Shown here: positions 56,729-64,000 of the stretch, one piece after another | How the letters are laid out: the number at the start of each line of letters is the position of its first letter | Position numbering within the stretch: position 1 is the stretch's first letter | Source of the DNA: Pseudorhizobium flavum | GTDB lineage: Bacteria > Pseudomonadota > Alphaproteobacteria > Rhizobiales > Rhizobiaceae | Assembly (NCBI RefSeq): GCF_902502825.2 | Contig: NZ_LR723670.1 | Location: 682,001 to 746,000 of the forward strand | Direction: 5' to 3' | Length of the DNA: 64,000 bases | The notes under the pieces: generated by a model | The model's input: only the letters and a program-made list of their open reading frames with translations | What the model was told of the DNA's origin: nothing | Databases searched by the model: none | Position numbers and translations under genes: made by a program

Positions 56729-57441
56729 CTGGAGGGCGGTTTCCCGGGATCGCCGGCATCCTGTTCGACAAGGACGGCACCCTGATCCGCTACGATGAAA
56801 GCTGGGGACCGGTAAACCGGGAGGCTGCAAGGATCGCGTCAGCCGGTGATCCCGATCTGGAGCCGAGGCTTCTGCTTGCCGCCGGCATGGATCCCGTGTC
56901 CGGCGAGACCCGCGCAGACAGCCTGTTGGCAGCCGGCAATGCGGCCGAGATTGCACTCGGTTTTGCCGCGGCGGGTTCCCCCATCGATGCGGCGGAATTG
57001 ACGGTTCTTCTCGACGACCTGTTCGTACGGGCAGTGGAGTATGCTGTGCCCGTCACGGATCTGCGGGTGTTGTTCCGAAGGCTGAAGGCGCAGGGACTGA
57101 AGATCGGCATCGCCTCCAGCGATAATGAATCCTCGATCCGGCGCACGGCTGCACGGTTCGAGATCGATGGCTGGGTGGATTTCGTCGCCGGTTACGACAG
57201 CGGCTTCGGGACCAAGCCGGAGGCCGGCATGCTGCTCGGCTTTTGCGCTTCCACCGGGCTTGAGCCGCGGCAGGTGGCCATGGTGGGAGACAACGCTCAC
57301 GACCTCCGCATGGGGCAGGCCGCTGGCGCCGGACTGAAGGTCGGCGTCCTTACCGGAACCGGTACACGTGACACTCTCGCGGCACTTGCCGATATCTGCA
57401 TCGATGACATCACGGTCCTGCAGAGCCTTCTGCAGGGTTAG
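56725..57441 (+). CDS. HAD phosphatase (Gph/phosphoglycolate-type) in the Kdo/lipid A operon
   Basis: 238 residues. Motif I is ILFDKDGTLIRYD (about residues 12-24), motif II IASSDN, motif III Lys in TKPEAGM, motif IV VAMVGDNAHDLRMG. It looks like phosphoglycolate/sugar phosphatases. It overlaps waaA by 4 bp and is 78 bp before lpxK, so it is probably co-expressed with lipid A genes. Its substrate is not known. Confidence 0.88.
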   Translation: MTGGRFPGIAGILFDKDGTLIRYDESWGPVNREAARIASAGDPDLEPRLLLAAGMDPVSGETRADSLLAAGNAAEIALGFAAAGSPIDAAELTVLLDDLFVRAVEYAVPVTDLRVLFRRLKAQGLKIGIASSDNESSIRRTAARFEIDGWVDFVAGYDSGFGTKPEAGMLLGFCASTGLEPRQVAMVGDNAHDLRMGQAAGAGLKVGVLTGTGTRDTLAALADICIDDITVLQSLLQG

Positions 57442-57519
57442 CGGTCCGTCGCCGGGCTTGCCTTTTTCCTGCGGTTCCCGTTTCAGTGCCGAGAGACCGT
57501 GATACTGGGAGTCTTGCGT

Positions 57520-58569
57520 ATGGTTTCGGAAGCGCCGCCGTTCTGGTGGACCAAGGCGGACTGGCGGGCATGGGCGCTCGCTCCCGTCTCCTATGTCTAT
57601 GGCCGGGTGGCAGGAAGCCGGATGGCGAACGGGAGCCGGGCGAGTGTGCCGGCACCCGTTCTATGTGTCGGCAACTTCACCGTGGGCGGCGCTGGGAAGA
57701 CGCCAACTGCGCTCGCACTTGCCGTTGCCGCCCGGGAAAAGGGATATACGCCGGGCTTCCTGAGCCGCGGATATGGTGGTTCGCTGGACGTAACGACCCT
57801 TGTCGATATTGAGCATCATAGGGCGGCTGCCGTCGGTGACGAGGCGCTTCTGCTGGCTCGCGTCGCGACGACCGTCGTCTCACGCCGACGCGTTGATGGG
57901 GCGCGGAAGCTCATTGCCGAAGGCGTCGATCTCATCATCATGGATGACGGCTTCCAGAGCGCGCGCCTGCGGCTGGATTTCGCCCTTATCGTCATCGACA
58001 GCGTGCGTGGCATCGGCAACGGGCATCTGGTCCCCGGCGGTCCCGTTCGTGCTCCCATTGGGGAGCAGATGCGCCACCTTTCGGCGATCCTGAAGGTTGG
58101 CAACGGAGACGCCGCCGATCACCTTGTCCGCCAGGCGGCGAGAGCTGGCAAACCGGTCTATGTCGCGGCGCTGAAGCCCCGGCCCTTGGCCGAGTTGATG
58201 GACAAGCCGGTGCTTGCTTTTGCCGGCATAGCGGATCCGGAGAAGTTCTATCGTACGGTGGAAGCCCTTCGGGCGCGCATCCTCGTCAAACAGTCCTTCC
58301 CAGATCATCACTATTTCGGCGATGATGAACTGGCCGACCTGCTGCGAGAGGCGGATCGACAGGGCCTGGTTCCGGTGACCACGGCCAAGGACGCCGCGCG
58401 GCTTGTCGGTTTGCACGGACCGGCTGAAACCTTGCTGAAGAAGGTGCAGATCGTGGACGTGGACATGACCTTCGATGATCCGAATGCGCCGGGCAAGATC
58501 ATCGATCTTGCGGTGGCAAATTACCAACGCAGGCGTTTGCAGGAGAGCCAGCAGGCAGATCAGGCCTGA
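57520..58569 (+). CDS. lpxK: Tetraacyldisaccharide 4'-kinase LpxK
   Basis: Phosphorylates lipid A disaccharide at the 4' position to give lipid IVA, at the inner membrane. 349 residues. N-terminal amphipathic/hydrophobic region, then the P loop [11 protein letters not shown] (residues 51-61) and [12 protein letters not shown] as the catalytic Asp region. ATG 57520 was chosen (GGGAG nine bases upstream); 57499 would add seven residues. Ends with a 10-bp overlap against the convergent DUF2093 gene. Confidence 0.95.
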   Translation: MVSEAPPFWWTKADWRAWALAPVSYVYGRVAGSRMANGSRASVPAPVLCVGNFTVGGAGKTPTALALAVAAREKGYTPGFLSRGYGGSLDVTTLVDIEHHRAAAVGDEALLLARVATTVVSRRRVDGARKLIAEGVDLIIMDDGFQSARLRLDFALIVIDSVRGIGNGHLVPGGPVRAPIGEQMRHLSAILKVGNGDAADHLVRQAARAGKPVYVAALKPRPLAELMDKPVLAFAGIADPEKFYRTVEALRARILVKQSFPDHHYFGDDELADLLREADRQGLVPVTTAKDAARLVGLHGPAETLLKKVQIVDVDMTFDDPNAPGKIIDLAVANYQRRRLQESQQADQA

Positions 58570-58796
58570 GGAGCCTGGACCGGGAGCGCGCCGGCGCGCT
58601 TGTCCGCTTCGAGCGAGGCTGCGGCGTCCACATACGCCTCCTGACGGGCGACGCTCCAGTAGCGAAGTTCGTCGAGGGGTATGGGCCTGCCCGTCATCGC
58701 GCAGACGACGTAGGCGCCGGACGTGAGAATCTGGTAGTCGCCGTCCAGGTAGCGGATCTTCGCCTCCCGGCTCCCGCTTCCTTCGAACCGGTTCAT
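58560..58796 (-). CDS. DUF2093 small protein
   Basis: 78 residues, start ATG 58796 with AGGAG seven bases upstream. The segment [19 protein letters not shown] followed by [15 protein letters not shown] is typical of DUF2093, a family found beside lpxK in alphaproteobacteria. The function is unknown. It is transcribed in the direction of mutL, towards lpxK. Confidence 0.88.
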   Translation of the reverse strand: MNRFEGSGSREAKIRYLDGDYQILTSGAYVVCAMTGRPIPLDELRYWSVARQEAYVDAAASLEADKRAGALPVQAPQA

Positions 58797-58856
58797 CTTG
58801 AGTCTCCTGCGGAACATCATCTCTGCTCTACCGCGCAGATGGGTAAAGCGCCACCC

Positions 58857-60668
58857 TCAACTGCGCCCGAACAGGCGTTCGATGTCGGATAGCTTGAGCT
58901 CGATATAGGTCGGGCGGCCGTGGTTGCACTGGCCGGAGCCTGGAGTGGCCTCCATTTGCCTCAGAAGGGCATTCATCTCTTCCGGTCTCAGGCGGCGTCC
59001 CGACCGCACAGAACCATGGCAGGCCATCGTCGCGGCGACGTTCTCGAGCTTGCTCCGGAGACCCCCGGCGGTATTCCACTCGGCAATCTCGTCGGCGAGA
59101 TCGCGCACCAGAAGGCCTGCGTCGATCTCCCCGAGCATGGCCGGTGTCTCCCGCACCGCGACAGCGCCCGGGCCGAACCGCTCGATCGCCAGCCCGAACC
59201 TGTCGAGGTCGCGGGCGTGCGCCATCAGTCGATCACAATCCTCTTCAGGGAGGTCGACGATTTCCGGGATCAGCAGCGCCTGCGAAGCAAGTCGGCCCGA
59301 GTTCAGGGCCTTGCGCATCTCTTCGAAAACAAGCCGCTCATGAGCGGCATGCTGGTCCACGATGACGAGGCCATCATCCGTTTGAGAAACGATGTAGTTC
59401 TCGTGAAGCTGCGCCCGTGCCGCGCCCAGCGGGTGATTTGCGAAGGGGATCGGCAAAACCGTGTTTTCTGCGCGAGAAATTGCTTCCGGCTGGTCCGGGG
59501 CGTCGGTGCGTCCGGAAGGCACGGTCAGGCTGTCGAATGCAGCCTGCTGCCCCTCCGAGAATCCACGGGCTTCCGCGAGCGGTCGTGAGGGTGACTGATC
59601 CGCCTGCCACGGTGCCCTCGGCTGGTCAGTGCCGGTCCTGAATGCCCGCATGAGACCGTGACCACCCGTCGTCGACGCGCGGCTGCCTTCTCGTGCGAGG
59701 GCCTCGCGGATCGCACCGACGATGAGCCCGCGAACCAGGCCGGGGTCACGGAAACGGACGTCGGCCTTGGCCGGATGGACGTTGACGTCAACGAAGGCTG
59801 GATCGAGATGGATGGAAAGGACCGCAACTGGGTATCGGCCTGAGGGCACCGTTTCGGCATAGGCGCCGCGGATGGCGGATAGGATCAGTTTGTCCTGGAC
59901 TGGTCGACCGTTCACGAACGCGTATTGATGGGCGGAATTGCCGCGGTTGAACGTCGGCACGCCGGCGAAGCCATTCAGTGATACGTCCTCGCGCTCCGCG
60001 TCGATCTCGATCGCGTTGTCGCGAAATTCGGGCCCGAGGATCTGCGCGATGCGGGCCAGTTGGTCGTCGCCCGTTGCAGACAGCTCGAGGGTCGAGCGAT
60101 CTGGTCCGGAGAGGACGAAACGGACCGACGGAAACGCGATCGCCATCCGCTTTACCATTTCGGTAATCGCCGCTGCCTCGGCACGTTCGGATTTCAGGAA
60201 CTTGAGGCGGGCGGGTGTCGCAAAGAACAGGTCGCGAACCTCGACCACCGTGCCGGTATTGGCTGCGGCCGGTCGTACTGGCGACATCCGTCCTCCTGCG
60301 ACCGTCACCTGCGCGCCTTCGGGATCGCCCTGCCGGCGGCTGGTGATCGTGAGCCTGGCAACCGAGCCGATGGAGGGAAGCGCCTCTCCGCGAAAGCCGA
60401 GCGTGCGGATGTCGTCGAGCGTGTCGCTGATCTTCGAGGTACAGTGTCGCCTTACCGCTAGGTCAAGATCCGCCGCATCCATGCCGCACCCATTGTCGGT
60501 GATGCGCATCAGGCTCTTTCCGCCGCCGGCAGTGGCGATCTCGATACGGGTCGCACCTGCGTCGATCGCATTTTCGATCAGTTCCTTCGCTGCACTGGCG
60601 GGACGTTCGATGACTTCGCCTGCAGCGATTTGGTTAATCAGTGTTTCTGGAAGCTGTTTGACGGGCAT
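58857..60668 (-). CDS. mutL: DNA mismatch repair protein MutL
   Basis: Mediator and, here, nicking enzyme of mismatch repair. 603 residues. The GHKL ATPase is shown by [22 protein letters not shown] and [12 protein letters not shown]. The C-terminal domain has the endonuclease metal-binding motif [13 protein letters not shown], fitting DQHA-X2-E-X4-E, as expected in lineages without MutH. A Pro/Arg/Gln-rich linker separates the domains. ATG 60668 begins the conserved [20 protein letters not shown] block; longer frames run to 60845 without homology. Confidence 0.97.
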   Translation of the reverse strand: MPVKQLPETLINQIAAGEVIERPASAAKELIENAIDAGATRIEIATAGGGKSLMRITDNGCGMDAADLDLAVRRHCTSKISDTLDDIRTLGFRGEALPSIGSVARLTITSRRQGDPEGAQVTVAGGRMSPVRPAAANTGTVVEVRDLFFATPARLKFLKSERAEAAAITEMVKRMAIAFPSVRFVLSGPDRSTLELSATGDDQLARIAQILGPEFRDNAIEIDAEREDVSLNGFAGVPTFNRGNSAHQYAFVNGRPVQDKLILSAIRGAYAETVPSGRYPVAVLSIHLDPAFVDVNVHPAKADVRFRDPGLVRGLIVGAIREALAREGSRASTTGGHGLMRAFRTGTDQPRAPWQADQSPSRPLAEARGFSEGQQAAFDSLTVPSGRTDAPDQPEAISRAENTVLPIPFANHPLGAARAQLHENYIVSQTDDGLVIVDQHAAHERLVFEEMRKALNSGRLASQALLIPEIVDLPEEDCDRLMAHARDLDRFGLAIERFGPGAVAVRETPAMLGEIDAGLLVRDLADEIAEWNTAGGLRSKLENVAATMACHGSVRSGRRLRPEEMNALLRQMEATPGSGQCNHGRPTYIELKLSDIERLFGRS

Positions 60669-60937
60669 TGCCCCATAATCCCGGATTCGGTGAAGCTTGA
60701 GAAGCCCCAACACCCCTACGATTAAACGGGCCTTAAGCTTATCGCGGTAAAATAAGCCTGGGTGCAGAAATCTGCCAGGCTCCAGGGATGTCAGGCGACG
60801 GAGGCGGGCAGATCGTCGAAAAGCAGGGTACCCCAAAGCCGGCAAGGCTCAAAAGGACTATGAGGAAGACCCAGGCTGGTGGAGACACAGGACACAGAAG
60901 ATCGGCAGGGACTGAGCCGGACCCGGCGAGAGAGCCG

Positions 60938-62584
60938 ATGACGCATAGCGGCATCCTGGCAGATCCCACCATTGCAGACCTCGCTATCGATCTTCTGTGC
61001 GACGGCCTGCAGGCGGCGGTACTTATCTACGACCGAAGCGATCAGCTTGTCTACGCCGGTGGTCAGTTGCAGCTGCTTGCTCCCCTGCCTGCCAGTTCAT
61101 TGACGCCGGGCGCCCGCCTTCGCGATGTCGTGGCGGCCCTTTTCGATGCCGGGGGCGAGGCTGGCAGCCATGCCAATGCACAGCCACGCTCCCTGCGTGA
61201 AAGCTGGATCGCCGACAAGATTGCCTCCCTGTGGCGCGAGCGCGCGGAACATGTCGAGCAAAGGGGCAATGATCGCTGGCTGCACTATTCCAAACGCCGC
61301 TTCCCCAACGGCTACGGCGTCTGCATTGTCCGGGACATTTCGGAACAGAAGAAGCGCGAGGAGCAATCGAAGGCTGTCGGTGAGCGGATGGAACTGGCCG
61401 AACAGGTTCTCGACAAGCTCCCGTTTCCCGTTTCGATCAAATCCAGCGACATGATCTACGTCGCGGTCAACCAGTCGTTCTGCAAGATTGTCGGGCGCTC
61501 TCCCGAGGAACTCATTGGCAGTAGAGCATGTGAGGTGTTCGACCCGGTGATCGCCGGCCGCATCGAAGCCGCCGACCGGCAGATTATCAGGAACGGCATT
61601 TCCGTGACCTCGCCGGAACTCCTCATCGGCAAGGACGGCGACCACGTGAAGACGATCGTCAGGAAGTTCAGGATTGGGAAGCCGGGTCGGTATCAGGTGG
61701 TAGCGGCATTGGAGGACCTGTCGGGGCTAGTGCCGGAGAGGCTCGGATCCACGGTGGGGAAATCTGTTCGCAAGGTTCAGCTTGGCCAGCACGGCATGTC
61801 TCTGCAGGATCTGAGGGGGCGAAACGTACTGATCGTGACAACCGAGCAAGATGCGTCCGACCTGCTGCCGCAGTCGATCGCCAAGCTGGGCGCCGAGGCT
61901 GTGGTCGTCGGAAGCGCCGAGGAGCTCGAACTTTTCCTCTCTGTCTCCGATGATCTCGGCGTTGTTGTCGATCTCGTCCTGGTTTTGGCCGAGAAGAGCT
62001 TGCTAGCTGCGTGTACGACGTTGGCCGAGGCTTTTCAGGTTCCGCTTGTGGTGCTGGATCGTAGCCGTACAGGCCAAGGCCTGCATGCGCTGGTTAGCGA
62101 AATTTTCACGCAGGAAGCTGACGACGAAGTGGTCGAGGACGCTCGAGCCGGAGCCGCCCCCGGCTTGCTCGACGTCCTTGTTGCCGAGGACAATGCCGTC
62201 AACCAGATCGTTTTCTCGCAGATACTTGAAGGGCTGGGCTATCGCTACAGCATCGCAGCGGATGGTGAGGAGGCGGTCCGGCTATGGAAGGAGCATAAGC
62301 CGCGGCTCATACTGATGGACATTACGCTGCCGAAGATCAACGGCTTCGATGCCTGCCGGCAGATCCGCGAGGTTGAGGGACGCGGTAGTCCCACTCCCAT
62401 CATTGGAGTTCTGGCGCAGCCATTCGATCATGACCGCGAACAATGCTTTCTATCGGGGATGGATGACGTGATCCTGAAGCCGATCAGTCCGGAAATGCTG
62501 GAGTCCGTCCTTCTCACGTATTTGCAGGAACGCGACGTGAACGAGGGGCGGAAATCTGCACCTGAAGGAAGGCAGGTTTGTTAA
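60938..62584 (+). CDS. PAS-PAS-receiver protein without a kinase domain
   Basis: 548 residues. N-terminal PAS-like segment (LIYDRSDQLVYAGGQLQLL), a second PAS domain (LDKLPFPVSIKSSDMIYVAV to YQVVAALEDLSGL), a degenerate receiver-like stretch (RNVLIVTTEQDAS, about 290-400) and a C-terminal receiver (VLVAEDNAVNQIVFSQILEG, phospho-Asp in LILMDITLP, Lys in ILKPISPE). The receiver's conserved Thr/Ser position is Leu (GVLAQP). No HisKA or HATPase motifs (H box, N box, G boxes) are present. ATG 60938 follows GAGAG; earlier starts exist. The GGDEF-EAL gene begins 49 bp later. Confidence 0.82.
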   Translation: MTHSGILADPTIADLAIDLLCDGLQAAVLIYDRSDQLVYAGGQLQLLAPLPASSLTPGARLRDVVAALFDAGGEAGSHANAQPRSLRESWIADKIASLWRERAEHVEQRGNDRWLHYSKRRFPNGYGVCIVRDISEQKKREEQSKAVGERMELAEQVLDKLPFPVSIKSSDMIYVAVNQSFCKIVGRSPEELIGSRACEVFDPVIAGRIEAADRQIIRNGISVTSPELLIGKDGDHVKTIVRKFRIGKPGRYQVVAALEDLSGLVPERLGSTVGKSVRKVQLGQHGMSLQDLRGRNVLIVTTEQDASDLLPQSIAKLGAEAVVVGSAEELELFLSVSDDLGVVVDLVLVLAEKSLLAACTTLAEAFQVPLVVLDRSRTGQGLHALVSEIFTQEADDEVVEDARAGAAPGLLDVLVAEDNAVNQIVFSQILEGLGYRYSIAADGEEAVRLWKEHKPRLILMDITLPKINGFDACRQIREVEGRGSPTPIIGVLAQPFDHDREQCFLSGMDDVILKPISPEMLESVLLTYLQERDVNEGRKSAPEGRQVC

Positions 62585-62633
62585 GGTTTCTGCCGCATCT
62601 TCGCCGAATGTATACAGAGTATCGGGTTTTCGC

Positions 62634-63986
62634 ATGACGTCGGCCGGCAAACTGTTGCCGCAGGTCACCCAGAATGAACTGCAGGCGATGGCATACAGCG
62701 ATCCGCTTACAGGCCTCGGCAACCGCTACCGGTTGCGCGACAAGGTCCGGTTGCTTGCTGCCGAACGTGCTCAGGATCCCGCTCCCTTCACCATCTGCAT
62801 CGCAAACCTCGACGGGTTCAAGCCGATCAACGACCTGTTCGGCGTCGCCGCGGGAGACGAGATTCTTTGCCAGGTGGCCCATCGCCTGAAGGCTTGTATT
62901 CCCGACGGCGCAACGGTCACCCGTCATGACGGGGACGAGTTTGCCTTCGTCCTGCCGTTGGTCTTCGAGAGGGTGGGCGCTGAACGGATCGGGCAGATGA
63001 TCAAGGACGTGCTCTCCGCACCCTACGATCTGGGCGACCGAAACGTACGTCTATCGGCATCTTTCGGTTTCGCTATCTATCCTTTCGCCGGCGAGGAGTT
63101 CGAGGATCTTCTGAAGAGTGCGGAGACGGCTCTCTATCGATCCAAGCGCCGGGGCAGGGGGCAGATCACCGTCTACTCCCGCGAGATCGCCCTGGAGATG
63201 AAGCGTGCGACACAACTGGAGCAGGCGCTGCGAACGGCGGTCATTGCCGATGCCGTGGACGCCCATTTCCAGCCGATCGTGCGGCTCGGCGACGGCGCGG
63301 TGCTGGGTTTCGAGGCACTGGCGCGTTGGATCGATGCGGACCTCGGCTTCGTCTCGCCGTCCGTTTTCGTGCCCCTCGCCGAAGAACGCGGCTTTATCGA
63401 TGCGCTTTCCGAGACATTGTTGCGCAAGGCGGCGGAAGCCGCGCTCTCATGGCCGCGGGAGCTCTTCCTCTCGTTCAACCTGTCATCGGTCCAGTTGATG
63501 GACCCCGGAACCACGGAAATCATCCTGTCCATCCTTGACCGCGTTGGCCTTGATCCCCACAGGCTCGAACTGGAAATCACCGAAACCGCCATGATGACGT
63601 CGGCGGAGACTGCGCACCGGATCATAACCGATCTGCGGGCAGAAGGAGTGAAGATCTCGCTCGACGATTTCGGGACGGGGCAGTCGAGCCTAGGCCGGTT
63701 GCGTGAGTTCACGTTCGACAAGGTGAAGATCGACCGGGCGTTCGTGTCGCAGATCACTACTGATCGAACGTCCGAACACATCGTCAAAGCGATCATCGCC
63801 ATGTGCGACGGGCTGGATCTGCAGGTGGTGGCGGAGGGTATCGAGGATTATGCCGACGCCCAGAAGCTGAAAGCCTTGGGATGTGGGATGGGGCAAGGCT
63901 ACTACTACGGCAAGCCGGCCGACACCGTCGCAACGGGACGCTATCTGCGGGAGCAGGAGCGAAGACTTCTGGTTGCTCACCTCTGA
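62634..63986 (+). CDS. GGDEF-EAL protein (putative c-di-GMP cyclase/phosphodiesterase)
   Basis: 450 residues, no membrane segment. The GGDEF domain carries RHDGDEF at about 97-103, so the first Gly is Asp; no RxxD inhibitory site is found in front of it. The EAL domain looks complete: FEALARW, FNLSS, LEITET, LDDFGTGQSSL, FDKVKIDRAF, VAEGIED and GMGQGYYYGKP. It is thus probably a c-di-GMP phosphodiesterase with a regulatory or weak cyclase part. It starts 49 bp after the PAS-receiver gene, which probably controls it. Confidence 0.92.
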   Translation: MTSAGKLLPQVTQNELQAMAYSDPLTGLGNRYRLRDKVRLLAAERAQDPAPFTICIANLDGFKPINDLFGVAAGDEILCQVAHRLKACIPDGATVTRHDGDEFAFVLPLVFERVGAERIGQMIKDVLSAPYDLGDRNVRLSASFGFAIYPFAGEEFEDLLKSAETALYRSKRRGRGQITVYSREIALEMKRATQLEQALRTAVIADAVDAHFQPIVRLGDGAVLGFEALARWIDADLGFVSPSVFVPLAEERGFIDALSETLLRKAAEAALSWPRELFLSFNLSSVQLMDPGTTEIILSILDRVGLDPHRLELEITETAMMTSAETAHRIITDLRAEGVKISLDDFGTGQSSLGRLREFTFDKVKIDRAFVSQITTDRTSEHIVKAIIAMCDGLDLQVVAEGIEDYADAQKLKALGCGMGQGYYYGKPADTVATGRYLREQERRLLVAHL

Positions 63987-64000
63987 TCCAGAGGCACGCC

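Overview
The window reads as a stretch of the main chromosome of a high-GC alphaproteobacterium of the Rhizobiaceae (Rhizobium/Agrobacterium/Sinorhizobium relatives). The basis is gene content and order seen here: hisS-hisZ-hisG in one operon, a plant-type glutamate-cysteine ligase, OxyR divergent from a monofunctional catalase, glcDEF, a DUF1127 protein, tandem L,D-transpeptidases, CIRCE-controlled groESL, and a DUF4170-waaA-HAD-lpxK-DUF2093-mutL neighbourhood. No species call is possible from the sequence alone.

Positions 1-3925 look like the end of an integrated element. A tyrosine recombinase gene faces away from the 3' end of a tRNA-Gln(CTG) gene, the usual layout of an island integrated at a tRNA. 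The recombinase is split by an intact IS256-family insertion sequence at 1716-3132, with 24/27-matching inverted repeats and a 9-bp target duplication. Removing the insertion and one repeat copy restores a single 694-codon reading frame. The rest of the island lies to the left, outside the window.

Positions 4180-23232 are core chromosome with stress and metabolism genes: a Ppx/GppA phosphatase with a long basic tail coupled to rlmE, an MFS exporter, two Tat-signal hydrolases, guaB, an alcohol dehydrogenase, oxyR/katA, a LysR regulator, DUF1127 and DUF937 genes, the pit-rsmE-gshA run with a PHO-box-like site upstream, and a Nudix hydrolase. Positions 23507-33129 hold glcDEF (glycolate oxidase), an outer-membrane beta-barrel, two L,D-transpeptidases, tag, a HAD hydrolase and a small probable metal-related operon (methyltransferase-like, Cys/His-bearing membrane peptide, DUF305).

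Positions 33256-50871 carry translation and cofactor genes: hisS-hisZ-hisG plus a methyltransferase, DoxX, groESL, a HAD-IIA hydrolase with ribF, an orphan BrnA-like antitoxin, ileS, a lipoprotein, a GNAT enzyme, tadA, an rluB-type pseudouridine synthase with a very long disordered tail, rsmD and a patatin-like lipase. Positions 50868-63986 carry a CPA2 antiporter, pmbA, a CysQ/IMPase-like phosphatase, the Kdo/lipid A genes, mutL with the endonuclease motif, and a two-gene signalling unit: a PAS/receiver protein with no kinase domain followed by a GGDEF-EAL protein.

I do not see a CRISPR array, a complete phage or a recognisable new defence system. The most noteworthy items are the IS-interrupted island integrase, the compositionally odd segment inside hisS, the kinase-less PAS-REC protein paired with a DGDEF-EAL protein, the basic tail of the Ppx/GppA protein and the small DUF305 operon.
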